This document shows, in pieces, positions 56,894 through 64,000 of a DNA stretch of 64,000 nt (the stretch's first letter is position 1; the number at the start of each line of letters is the position of its first letter). Under the pieces are notes generated by a model. The model made no database searches. It was not told the DNA's origin and worked only from the letters and a program-made list of their open reading frames with translations. The translations under genes were made by a program, and so were the position numbers. Origin of the DNA: Blastomonas sp. CACIA14H2. GTDB lineage: Bacteria; Pseudomonadota; Alphaproteobacteria; Sphingomonadales; Sphingomonadaceae. The stretch covers positions 51,589 to 115,588 of the forward strand of contig AYSC01000005.1 in assembly GCA_000503195.1 (NCBI GenBank), read 5' to 3'.

Positions 56894-58131
56894 AGCCGCT
56901 TCCGGATCGCGTTGACCGGTTCGAGCAGCCAGCTCAAGAAGCTCTGCCGTTCGAGGATGATGTTCGCCTTGAGCGTCATGCCCGGCTGCACCGGATAGGC
57001 CTTGCCGAACGCCATCACCGCCTGGTCGTCGAGCCGGATGCGGACGCGATAGGTCGCGCTTTCGGGCTTGATCGGCGCGGTGACATCCTGCGGCGCGATG
57101 GCGCTGCGCGAGATCTCGGTGATGATGCCCTTGAACGTGCCATATTGTTCATAGGGAAAGGCATCGTACATCAGCCGCACCTCCTGGCCGACGCTGGCAA
57201 AGCCGATCGCGCGGGTGGGGGCATAGACCTCTGCCTCGAGCCGGGTGTTCGCGCCCAGGATCTGCATCACCGGCTGGCCGGGCGCGATCGTCTGGCCGAC
57301 CTTGGCCTGGACCACGCCGACCACGCCGTCGAACGGCGCGGTGAGCACGGCGGAACTGCCCTGCCCGATCGACAGCCGCTGTTTTTCGATCTCGATCCCG
57401 GTGCCGCGCAGCTCGGCCAGCCGTTCTTCGAGCCGGATCGGGATCTGGCGCAGATCGGCGCTCGCCTGCTGGTTCTCGGCGCGCAGGCTGGCCTGTTCGG
57501 CGACCAGCCGCTGCAATTCGGCCTCTTCGGCGAGCAGCGCGCGGCGCTGGTTCTCGTAATCAATGCGATTGATCGCCTTTTCGCGCTCGGCGCGGGTGAT
57601 GATGGCAAAGCTCTTGCGCGCCGAATCGACCTTCTGCCGCTGGATCGTGATCTGCTCGGCAATCGTGTCGAGCCGGGCTGCGCTGGCCTGCACGGTGGCG
57701 GCAAGCCGGCTCGAATCCTCGCGCGCGCTGGCGCGGGCCAGGCCGACCTGGTTGGCGATCTCGCTGCCCTGACGCGCCAGAATGTCGAGCGACTGGGCTG
57801 CGGGATTGGCGCTGGCGCTGTTGGCGCTTTGCAGGCTGAGCGTTGCCAGCTGCTGCCCGGCGCGCACCAGGCGGCCTTCCTTGACCGCGATCGAGGTGAT
57901 CTGGCCCGGCTGCATCGGCTGGATATTCGCCATCGGGCCGTTGGGCACGATCCAGCCCTCGACCAGCTGGGTGCGCGCGAAGCTTCCGGTGACCAGCCAG
58001 ACGGTGACGACGATGACGCCGAACAGCAGCACCAGCGTGATGGGAAGCGTCGCGCCCGAATAGAGCGGGACGGTGCGGCCATAACGCTGCAACCGTTTGG
58101 CTTCCAGAACTTCGGGCCTGAAGAGAGTCAT
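56890..58131 (-). CDS. HlyD-family adaptor of peptide exporter
   Basis: 413 residues from ATG 58131: a short cytoplasmic head (TLFRPEVLEAKRLQRYGRTVPL), one membrane helix (LPITLVLLFGVIVVTVWLVTG), lipoyl half (GWIVPNGPMANIQPMQPGQITSIAVKEGRLVRAGQQLATL), a long coiled coil (about 75-230), and the C-terminal barrel (LEAEVYAPTRAIGFASVGQEVRLMYDAFPYEQYGTF). This is the CvaA/HlyD type used in microcin and colicin V export, connecting the ABC exporter to the outer-membrane channel. A TTG at 58176 would add 15 residues. It is the first gene of the export operon, 105 bases beyond the terminator of the leader-peptide gene. Confidence 0.93.
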   Translation of the reverse strand: MTLFRPEVLEAKRLQRYGRTVPLYSGATLPITLVLLFGVIVVTVWLVTGSFARTQLVEGWIVPNGPMANIQPMQPGQITSIAVKEGRLVRAGQQLATLSLQSANSASANPAAQSLDILARQGSEIANQVGLARASAREDSSRLAATVQASAARLDTIAEQITIQRQKVDSARKSFAIITRAEREKAINRIDYENQRRALLAEEAELQRLVAEQASLRAENQQASADLRQIPIRLEERLAELRGTGIEIEKQRLSIGQGSSAVLTAPFDGVVGVVQAKVGQTIAPGQPVMQILGANTRLEAEVYAPTRAIGFASVGQEVRLMYDAFPYEQYGTFKGIITEISRSAIAPQDVTAPIKPESATYRVRIRLDDQAVMAFGKAYPVQPGMTLKANIILERQSFLSWLLEPVNAIRKRL

Positions 58132-58235
58132 GCGCAATCCATGGTTCCGGAGCGATTGCCCGGTGGGTTTCGGCAAATTGCGTTAGACGATCAGTCCTAA
58201 TTCCACGTTAAGTATGGTTCGGGCGAGCGCGCACG

Positions 58236-58266
58236 AAAAAGGGGCGCGGCCACCCGGCCACGCCCC
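58236..58266 (-). terminator. Intrinsic terminator after the leader-peptide gene
   Basis: On the minus strand an 11-bp stem (58256-58266 with 58241-58251, one G-U pair) closes a 4-base loop and is followed by TTTTT (58240-58236). It lies 30 bases after the peptide stop and before the HlyD gene, so the peptide message can end here while some readthrough feeds the exporter genes. Confidence 0.85.
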
Positions 58267-58295
58267 CTTGCCATTGTGTCTGACGAAAGGTCAGA

Positions 58296-58454
58296 TCAGC
58301 AGCCGTGCTTCGGCTTGGGCGCGCAAACCGGAGCGGGCTTGCAGTAGGCGGCGGGCTTGCGCAGCAGACCGAAAATGCCGCCCAGCAGGCCACCGATGAG
58401 GCACAGGGTGCCACCCGAAACTTCCGAAACTTCATTCTTGTCAAGAACGCGCAT
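58296..58454 (-). CDS. Double-glycine-leader peptide, putative microcin/bacteriocin precursor
   Basis: 52 residues. The leader MRVLDKNEVSEVSGG (1-15) fits the C39 substrate consensus: Glu at -8, Val at -7, Val at -4, Gly-Gly at -2/-1. The predicted 37-residue core has a hydrophobic Gly-rich part (16-31, TLCLIGGLLGGIFGLL, with GxxxG spacings) and a Lys/Pro-rich tail (32-52), Cys at 18, 38, 44 and 52, five Lys/Arg and no acidic residue. ATG 58454 was chosen because GGAG lies seven bases upstream; ATG 58460 is too close. A strong terminator follows and the C39-ABC export operon lies downstream. No immunity gene is recognisable. Activity and disulfides are inference; no family is known to me. Confidence 0.85.
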   Translation of the reverse strand: MRVLDKNEVSEVSGGTLCLIGGLLGGIFGLLRKPAAYCKPAPVCAPKPKHGC

Positions 58455-58767
58455 TACCATTCTCCGTTAATCAAAGTTCTGAACCTAACCCCTTCCAGGT
58501 CAGCAACGCCTATCTACTTGGCAATCAAGCGATTCGGAACCCGACCAACATGGTTAAAAAATCCCGAAACTGGACAGATTCGCAACATCCGTTAATTTTA
58601 CTTGAGTTTGCAATTAACGCTGGCCGCATTGACTTGGCGTTCGCGGATCACCCGTAGCGCCGCCGGTGCCGGTTGAACGCCGGGCGACATGCTGCTAGCT
58701 GCGCGGGCACATCTTGAGGGGTCGGTTCCGTGCCGTTCCCCGCCGCCTTTTGCTACAAGGACGCCAT
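58455..58767. other. A+T-richer divergent intergenic region
   Basis: The 313 bases between the peptide gene and purB are visibly richer in A+T than the rest of the window (for example 58545-58620). They must hold the promoters of the leader-peptide gene (leftward) and purB (rightward). I see no convincing conserved -35/-10 pair, no further double-glycine peptide in any frame, and no immunity-like small gene. The composition hints at a different origin for this locus. Confidence 0.5.
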
Positions 58768-60078
58768 ATGGTCCCCCGTTATGCCCGCCCGCAAATGACC
58801 GCCATCTGGGAGCCGGAGGCGAAGTTCCGCATCTGGTTCGAGATCGAGGCGCACGCCACCGACGCGCTCGCCGAGATCGGCGTGGTACCCAAGTCCGCCG
58901 CCAAGGCGCTCTGGGCGTGGTGGGCGACCAACCCGGCGATCGACGTCGCCGCGATAGACGCGATCGAGGCGGTGACCAAGCACGACGTCATCGCGTTCCT
59001 CACCTGGGTGGCGGAGCAGGTCGGCGACGAGGCGCGCTTCATGCACCAGGGCATGACCAGCTCGGACGTGCTCGACACCTGCCTTGCGGTGCAACTCGCG
59101 CGCGCGACCGACATCCTGCTGGCGGACATGGACGCGCTGCTCGAAGCGATCGAGCGCCGCGCGATGGAGCACAAGTACACGCCGACCATCGGCCGCAGCC
59201 ACGGCATCCATGGTGAGCCGACCACCTTCGGCCTCAAGCTCGCCCAGGCCTATGCCGAATTCGATCGCTGCCGCGCGCGCCTCAAGGCCGCGCGTGCCGA
59301 GATCGCCACCTGCGCGATTTCGGGCGCGATCGGCACCTTCGCCAATATCGATCCGCGGGTCGAGGCGCATGTCGCCAAGAAGCTGGGCCTGGCGCTCGAG
59401 CCCGTCTCGACCCAGGTCATCCCGCGCGACCGGCATGCGATGTATTTCGCGACCCTGGGCGTCATCGCCTCGTCGATCGAGCGGCTGGCGACCGAAATCC
59501 GCCACCTGCAGCGCACCGAGGTGCTCGAGGCCGAGGAATATTTCTCGCCCGGCCAGAAGGGTTCGTCGGCCATGCCGCACAAGCGCAACCCGGTGCTGAC
59601 CGAGAACCTGACCGGCCTTGCGCGCATGGTGCGCAGCGCCGCGCTGCCCGCGATGGAAAATGTCGCGCTGTGGCACGAGCGCGATATCTCGCACAGCTCG
59701 GTCGAACGCTTCATCGGCCCCGATGCGACGATCACGCTCGACTTCGCGCTGGCGCGGCTGACCGGGGTGGTCGACAAGCTGCTCGTCTACCCCGAGCGGA
59801 TGCAGAAGAATCTCGACAAGATGGGCGGGCTTGTCCACTCGCAGCGCGTGCTGCTGGCACTGACCCAGGCCGGGGTGAGCCGCGAGGACGCCTATCGCCT
59901 GGTCCAGCGCAACGCGATGAAGGTGTGGGAATCGGACGGCGCGCTGTCGTTGCTCGACCTGCTCAAGGCCGACGAAGAGGTCACCGCCGCGCTGTCGCCG
60001 GAAGAGATCGAGGAGAAGTTCAACCTCGATTATCATTTCAAGCATGTCGACACGATCTTCGCGCGCGTCTTCGGCTGA
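58768..60078 (+). CDS. purB: Adenylosuccinate lyase
   Basis: 436 residues. It removes fumarate from SAICAR and from adenylosuccinate in purine synthesis; a cytoplasmic tetramer. Fumarase/aspartase-superfamily regions are clear: MTSSD (96-100), catalytic His in GRSHGIHGEPTTFG (H145) and the signature SSAMPHKRNP (266-275). ATG 58768 has AAGGA at good distance. The length is that of the short bacterial form (B. subtilis type). Confidence 0.97.
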   Translation: MVPRYARPQMTAIWEPEAKFRIWFEIEAHATDALAEIGVVPKSAAKALWAWWATNPAIDVAAIDAIEAVTKHDVIAFLTWVAEQVGDEARFMHQGMTSSDVLDTCLAVQLARATDILLADMDALLEAIERRAMEHKYTPTIGRSHGIHGEPTTFGLKLAQAYAEFDRCRARLKAARAEIATCAISGAIGTFANIDPRVEAHVAKKLGLALEPVSTQVIPRDRHAMYFATLGVIASSIERLATEIRHLQRTEVLEAEEYFSPGQKGSSAMPHKRNPVLTENLTGLARMVRSAALPAMENVALWHERDISHSSVERFIGPDATITLDFALARLTGVVDKLLVYPERMQKNLDKMGGLVHSQRVLLALTQAGVSREDAYRLVQRNAMKVWESDGALSLLDLLKADEEVTAALSPEEIEEKFNLDYHFKHVDTIFARVFG

Positions 60079-60159
60079 GCATCGGCGGGCGTAACGCCCC
60101 CACGGCATCGGACGAACCGCGATGGCCGGGCTGCGCGCCCGGCATTCGGAGGTTTGCTG

Positions 60160-60723
60160 ATGACGCGTGCAATTCCCTATGGTGCTACATCGCCGCTCAT
60201 GGTGGCGTTTCATGCCGGGTCGCGGGGCGAATGGAAGGTCGTGCGGCAAACCACCCGGATCGGTGAGGCGCTGCCGGTGCCCGAGCGCATCGGAACCGGA
60301 GCCACGCACGAGCCTTCGCTGTGGACGCTGACCGGCTTCACCTCGAACCTGCGCTATACCACGGCCCCCGAACGCCAGCGTCTCGAGGCGCGCTCGGCGC
60401 CGCTGGGGCGCAGCGAAGCGCGGATGGCCGCGCTGATCCCGATCCGCAAATCGCCAGCATGGTGGGCGATGGCGCAGGACGAGCGCCGCGCGGTCTATGA
60501 ACGCTCGGGCCATATGCCGATCGGGCTCGGCTATCTGCCCGGCATCGCGCGCCGCCTGTATCACTGCCGCGACCTGGGCGAGCCGTTCGATTTCCTCACC
60601 TGGTTCGAGTTCGAGCCCGAGCTCGAGGGCGAGTTCGATGATCTGCTCGCGCGGCTGCGGATTACCGAGGAATGGCGCCATGTCGATCGCGAGTTCGACA
60701 TCCGGCTGATCCGTACCGACTGA
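60160..60723 (+). CDS. Chlorite dismutase-family protein
   Basis: 187 residues. The C-terminal half, GLGYLPGIARRLYHCRDLGEPFDFLTWFEFEPELEGEFDDLLARL, is the typical C-terminal pattern of the chlorite dismutase/HemQ superfamily, with the candidate proximal heme His in RRLYHCRD. The N-terminal half (TGFTSNLRYTTAPERQRL) is consistent with short Proteobacterial members. True chlorite dismutation is unlikely without perchlorate genes; other members act on heme or peroxide. ATG 60160 has GGAGG seven bases upstream. Confidence 0.75.
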   Translation: MTRAIPYGATSPLMVAFHAGSRGEWKVVRQTTRIGEALPVPERIGTGATHEPSLWTLTGFTSNLRYTTAPERQRLEARSAPLGRSEARMAALIPIRKSPAWWAMAQDERRAVYERSGHMPIGLGYLPGIARRLYHCRDLGEPFDFLTWFEFEPELEGEFDDLLARLRITEEWRHVDREFDIRLIRTD

Positions 60724-60846
60724 CCGGGCCGGTGTCCGCCGGGACAGCGGACTGGCCAAGCCGCAATTATCCCCCTATGCTGGCCGCCGACCGCCGGGAC
60801 GCGGGCAGGCTTAAGGGAGAATGCGCTTGAGGGAGACTGGGCGGTC

Positions 60847-61179
60847 ATGCAGTTTCTGAAGACACTCGTGCTCATCATGATCGCGGTGGTGTTCATCGTG
60901 TTCGCCTATAACAACTGGCAGGCGGTGACGGTGGACCTGTGGGGCGGGCTGGAACTGGTGACCAAGCTTCCGGTGCTGCTCCTGCTGACCTTTCTTGCTG
61001 GCGTGCTGCCCGCCTGGGCCTATCACCGCACCGCGATGTGGCGGCTCAAGCGCAGGCTCGCGACGCTCGAAGCCAACCAGGCGCGCACGGCATCGGCACC
61101 TTCGCCGACCCCGGCACCGCCGCCGGTCTCGACCGTGGCTGCCGAGCCCGAGCCGGAACCGGTTCTGCGTTCGGTTTGA
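60847..61179 (+). CDS. LapA-domain (DUF1049) inner-membrane protein
   Basis: 110 residues with two membrane helices (LKTLVLIMIAVVFIVFAYNNW and VTKLPVLLLLTFLAGVLPAWAYH), the short periplasmic loop QAVTVDLWGGLEL between them, a basic helix (RLKRRLATLEANQAR) and a Pro/Ala-rich cytoplasmic tail. This is the LapA/DUF1049 pattern, which in E. coli helps organise LPS assembly with LapB. It lies just upstream of pyrF on the same strand. Confidence 0.85.
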   Translation: MQFLKTLVLIMIAVVFIVFAYNNWQAVTVDLWGGLELVTKLPVLLLLTFLAGVLPAWAYHRTAMWRLKRRLATLEANQARTASAPSPTPAPPPVSTVAAEPEPEPVLRSV

Positions 61180-61208
61180 AGGATCATAACAGGGGCCCGT
61201 TTTCCATC

Positions 61209-61883
61209 ATGTCCAATCCCATCTATCTCGCGGTCGATCTTCCCGATCTGGCCCGCGCCACCGCTCTGGTGCAGCAGGTGCGCAGCCATATCGGCGGGGT
61301 GAAGCTGGGGCTGGAATTCTTCTGCGCGCATGGCCACCACGGCGTGCACGAGATTGCGAAGATCGGCCTGCCGATCTTTCTCGACCTCAAGCTGCACGAT
61401 ATCCCCAACACCGTCGCGGCCGCGATGCAGGCGATCCATGTGCTCGAACCTGCGATCGTGACGATCCATGCCGCAGGCGGCCGCGCGATGATGGAGGATG
61501 CCAAGGCCGCCGCCGGCGCGAACACCAAGGTGGTCGCGGTCACGATGCTCACCAGCCTCGACGACAACGACATCGCGCGGATCGGCTATGCGGGTACCGC
61601 GCACGACAATGTGCTGCGGCTTGCGGAGCTCGCGCATGTCGCGGGGCTCGACGGCATCGTCTGTTCGGGGCAGGAGGTCGGCGCGGTCCGGCAGCAATGG
61701 CGCGACGGCTTTTTCGTCGTCCCCGGCGTGCGCCCCGCCAGCGCCGCGATGGGCGACCAGAAGCGCGCCGTCACCCCGCGCCAGGCGCGCGATGCGGGCG
61801 CCTCGGTGCTGGTCATCGGCCGCCCGATCGCGCGCGCGGAAGACCCCGATCAGGCCGCGCGCGACATCATGGCGACGTTGTAG
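61209..61883 (+). CDS. pyrF: Orotidine 5'-phosphate decarboxylase
   Basis: 224 residues. It decarboxylates OMP to UMP, the last step of de novo pyrimidine synthesis. The catalytic Asp-Lys-Asp array is present in IFLDLKLHDIPNTV (D59, K61, D64), with K32 in VKLGLEFF, and the phosphate loop in FFVVPGVRPASA and VIGRPI. ATG 61209 begins the TIM-barrel strand (IYLAVDLPD); no strong ribosome site precedes it. It is 29 bases after the LapA gene. Confidence 0.97.
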   Translation: MSNPIYLAVDLPDLARATALVQQVRSHIGGVKLGLEFFCAHGHHGVHEIAKIGLPIFLDLKLHDIPNTVAAAMQAIHVLEPAIVTIHAAGGRAMMEDAKAAAGANTKVVAVTMLTSLDDNDIARIGYAGTAHDNVLRLAELAHVAGLDGIVCSGQEVGAVRQQWRDGFFVVPGVRPASAAMGDQKRAVTPRQARDAGASVLVIGRPIARAEDPDQAARDIMATL

Positions 61884-61900
61884 AATATCCCCCATATTAC

Positions 61901-61980
61901 CGTCACCCCCGCGAAGGCGGGGGTCCCGCTTTTGCGCCAGGTAGCAGCAAAGCGGGATTCCCGCTTTCGCGGGAATGACG
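61901..61980. repeat. 80-bp MITE-like element with 33-nt inverted ends
   Basis: The left arm (61901-61933) and the reverse complement of the right arm (61948-61980) agree at 27 of 33 positions. Each arm is itself a hairpin around CCCGCGAA, and both ends read CGTCA/TGACG. It fills the pyrF-trpF gap. Such elements are dispersed in sphingomonad and other alphaproteobacterial genomes; it would form a long cruciform or transcript hairpin between the two genes. Confidence 0.8.
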
Positions 61981-62002
61981 AGACACGGGAAACGAAGGTA
62001 AC

Positions 62003-62656
62003 ATGACCACCCTCATCAAGATCTGCGGACTTTCCACCGAAGCGGCGATCGATACCGCCGCGCGCGAAGGGGCGAGCCATATCGGCCTCGTCCATTTCGA
62101 GAAGAGCCCGCGCCATGTCACGCTCGAACAGGCGGCCGAGCTGCGTCGCCGCGCGCCAAGCCACGTCCAAGTGGTGCTGCTGCTCGTCAACGCCTCGCCC
62201 GAACTGACGCAGCGCGCGCAGCGCACGGTGCGGCCCGATGTCATCCAGTTCCACGGCTCCGAAAAGCCCGAATGGCTGGGGATCGTGAAGCAGCACATGC
62301 CGGTCGAGGTGTGGAAGGCGCTCGGCCTGCGCAGCGCCGAAACGCTGGTCAATGCGCGCCGCTTCGATGGCCAGGCCGACCGGCTGCTGTTCGATTCCCC
62401 CGCCCAGGCGCTGCCCGGCGGCAACGGCACCGTCGCCAACTGGACGCTGCTCAAGGGGCATCAGCACGCTCTGCCCTGGGGTCTGGCGGGCGGGCTCGAC
62501 CCGGACAATGTCGGCTTTGCGCTCGCCGCGACCAGGGCGCCGCTGGTCGACGTCTCCTCGGGCGTGGAAAGCGAGCCGGGAGTCAAAGATATGGACAAGA
62601 TCGCCCGCTTTTGCCAAGCGGTTCGCGACCATGACCAACACCGCAACCCAGCTTAA
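62003..62656 (+). CDS. trpF: Phosphoribosylanthranilate isomerase
   Basis: 217 residues of the normal TrpF TIM barrel. It isomerises phosphoribosylanthranilate to CdRP in tryptophan synthesis. The catalytic Cys is in IKICGLS (C8), with [10 protein letters not shown] in the middle, the catalytic Asp in LLFDSPAQ, and phosphate-binding [10 protein letters not shown] and VDVSSGVES. Its 3' end overlaps the trpB start by 26 bases, so the two are coupled. Confidence 0.97.
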   Translation: MTTLIKICGLSTEAAIDTAAREGASHIGLVHFEKSPRHVTLEQAAELRRRAPSHVQVVLLLVNASPELTQRAQRTVRPDVIQFHGSEKPEWLGIVKQHMPVEVWKALGLRSAETLVNARRFDGQADRLLFDSPAQALPGGNGTVANWTLLKGHQHALPWGLAGGLDPDNVGFALAATRAPLVDVSSGVESEPGVKDMDKIARFCQAVRDHDQHRNPA

Positions 62657-63872
62657 CAGCTATCGCAATCAACCCGACGCACAGGGCCATTTCGGCCAGT
62701 TCGGCGGGCGCTATGTTGCCGAAACCCTGATGCCCCTGGTGCTCGATCTGGAGAAGCACTATCGGGCCGCGAAAGCCGATCCCGCCTTCCAGGCCGAGTT
62801 CGACGACCTGCTCGAACATTATGTCGGACGCCCCAGCCCGCTATATTATGCCGAACGGCTGACCGAGGAACTGCGGAAAGATGCCCCCGAGGGCAAGGGC
62901 GCGCAGGTCTGGTTCAAGCGCGACGAGCTCAACCATACCGGCGCGCACAAGATCAACAACTGTATCGGCCAGATCCTGCTCGCGATGCGCATGGGCAAGA
63001 CGCGGATCATCGCGGAAACCGGCGCGGGACAGCACGGTGTCGCCACCGCGACGGTCTGCGCGCGCTTCGGCCTGCCCTGCGTGATCTATATGGGCGCGAC
63101 CGACGTCGCGCGGCAGCAGCCCAATGTGTTCCGCATGAAGCTGCTGGGTGCAGAGGTCGTCCCCGTCACCTCGGGCGCGGCGACGCTCAAGGACGCGATG
63201 AACGAAGGTCTGCGCGACTGGGTCGCGAACGTCCACGACACCTTCTACATCATCGGCACCGCCGCCGGTCCGCACCCCTATCCGGAACTGGTCCGCGATT
63301 TCCAGAGCGTGATCGGCAAGGAAGCGCGCGAACAGATGATGGCGCGCACCGGCCGCCTGCCCGACCTGCTGGTCGCGGCGATCGGCGGCGGATCGAACGC
63401 GTTGGGGCTGTTCCACCCGTTCCTCGACGATCAGGTCAAGATGCTCGGCGTCGAGGCAGCGGGATACGGCCTCGATGGCGACCAGCATGCTGCCAGCCTG
63501 CTCGGCGGCTTCCCCGGCATCCTGCACGGAAACAAGACCTATCTGCTGCAGGACGAGGACGGCCAGATCACCGAGGGCCATTCGATCAGCGCCGGCCTCG
63601 ATTATCCCGGCATCGGCCCCGAACATGCCTGGCTCAAGGACATGGGCCGGGTCGAATACACCGCGATCACCGATGACGAGGCGCTGGACGCCTTCCAGCT
63701 GCTCTGCCGCACCGAGGGGATCATCCCCGCGCTCGAGCCCAGCCACGCGATCGCAGCGGTGGCCAAGGTCGCCGCGACCATGGACCGCGACCAGATCATT
63801 CTCGCCAACCTGTGCGGACGCGGCGACAAGGATATCTTCACCGTGGCAGACAAGCTGGGAGTGGAGATGTGA
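62631..63872 (+). CDS. trpB: Tryptophan synthase beta subunit
   Basis: 413 residues. It joins indole and serine to tryptophan with PLP; it works with TrpA, whose gene is expected just past the window edge. The PLP lysine is K107 in [14 protein letters not shown], the phosphate loop is [18 protein letters not shown] and [23 protein letters not shown] are the conserved beta-subunit segments. ATG 62631 gives the standard N-terminus ([16 protein letters not shown]). Confidence 0.98.
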   Translation: MTNTATQLNSYRNQPDAQGHFGQFGGRYVAETLMPLVLDLEKHYRAAKADPAFQAEFDDLLEHYVGRPSPLYYAERLTEELRKDAPEGKGAQVWFKRDELNHTGAHKINNCIGQILLAMRMGKTRIIAETGAGQHGVATATVCARFGLPCVIYMGATDVARQQPNVFRMKLLGAEVVPVTSGAATLKDAMNEGLRDWVANVHDTFYIIGTAAGPHPYPELVRDFQSVIGKEAREQMMARTGRLPDLLVAAIGGGSNALGLFHPFLDDQVKMLGVEAAGYGLDGDQHAASLLGGFPGILHGNKTYLLQDEDGQITEGHSISAGLDYPGIGPEHAWLKDMGRVEYTAITDDEALDAFQLLCRTEGIIPALEPSHAIAAVAKVAATMDRDQIILANLCGRGDKDIFTVADKLGVEM

Positions 63873-63892
63873 GCGTGGCAACGCAAGCAAAC

Positions 63893-63990
63893 CCTTCCCC
63901 CCTGGAGGGGGAAGGATACGGAGCCTTGTTGCCGCAGGCAGCTAGGCGCAGTTGGATGAGGGGGTCTGCGCGAAGCCGTCTGGCTGCGCT
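63893..63990. repeat. REP-like palindrome after trpB
   Basis: CCTTCCCCC (63893-63901) pairs with GGGGGAAGG (63907-63915) around CTGGA. The following bases (63930-63960, GCAGCTAGGCGCAGTTGGATGAGGG) resemble, in reverse complement, the stretch at about 684-710, so this is another copy of the same dispersed repeat family. It occupies the gap after trpB up to the window end, where no coding start can be supported. Confidence 0.6.
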
Positions 63991-64000
63991 GCACCCGCCT

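Noticed and set aside
58455..58767. Second leader peptide or immunity ORF upstream of the peptide gene
   Set aside because: The short frames present on both strands have no GG leader, no ribosome site and no membrane segment.
60160..60723. Functional chlorite dismutase for perchlorate respiration
   Set aside because: No pcr or clr genes nearby; short family members in Proteobacteria are widespread and have other roles.

Overview
The window is chromosomal DNA of high G+C content (roughly two thirds by eye) from an alphaproteobacterium, most likely a member of the Sphingomonadales. The evidence is the gene content (TamA/TamB, EipA/DUF1134, DcaP-type porin, ECF41 sigma factor, abundant TonB/SDR/CaiB-type genes), the codon bias, and the G+C-rich palindromic repeats typical of that group. 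I cannot resolve the genus. Most genes are ordinary, densely packed and often overlap by 1-4 bases. No transposase, phage gene, rRNA or CRISPR array is visible.

Layout. 1-4.7 kb: a partial DUF4136 gene, then a leftward run of AbrB/MazE antitoxin, MazF/PemK toxin, coaBC and dut, with a palindromic repeat inserted in frame inside coaBC. A small membrane protein and an aromatic/aspartate aminotransferase follow. 4.9-6.1 kb: EipA and tRNA-Ser(GCU). 6.4-10.5 kb: an ECF41 module (AhpD-like protein, azoreductase, sigma factor) behind an ECF41-type promoter, with a convergent SDR and an AraC regulator divergent from the SDR. 10.5-19.1 kb: a catabolic island of unknown substrate (citrate-synthase-like lyase, CaiB CoA-transferase, IclR regulator, TonB receptor, WrbA, VOC protein, alpha/beta hydrolase, MetE-like methyltransferase) carrying the same paired palindromic operator in two intergenic regions. 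19.2-23.2 kb: a large Asp-box (BNR) repeat protein and a LolA-like protein. 23.5-31.2 kb: YihY, a small lipoprotein, TamB and TamA.

31.4-36.1 kb: FdhD, a membrane aspartic protease, a YdeP-type molybdoenzyme and a nitroreductase. 36.2-41.3 kb: a MacAB-like efflux set, a zinc alcohol dehydrogenase and a TetR regulator. 41.4-50.6 kb: an acetate/organic-acid module of MHS-type transporter, DcaP-like porin, acetyl-CoA synthetase and the CrbR/CrbS-type two-component pair. The response regulator has no canonical start codon at the expected position. 50.7-53.1 kb: an AceE-like thiamine-diphosphate E1.

53.2-58.5 kb is the most notable region. It is a complete dedicated type I export operon (HlyD adaptor, C39-peptidase ABC exporter, NodT/TolC outer-membrane channel, all with 4-base ATGA overlaps). 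A 52-codon gene lies just upstream and encodes a double-glycine-leader peptide with a cationic, Gly-, Pro- and Cys-rich core. A strong intrinsic terminator separates the two. This looks like an undescribed microcin/bacteriocin-like system. 58.7-64 kb returns to housekeeping genes: purB, a chlorite-dismutase-family protein, a LapA-domain protein, pyrF, trpF and trpB.
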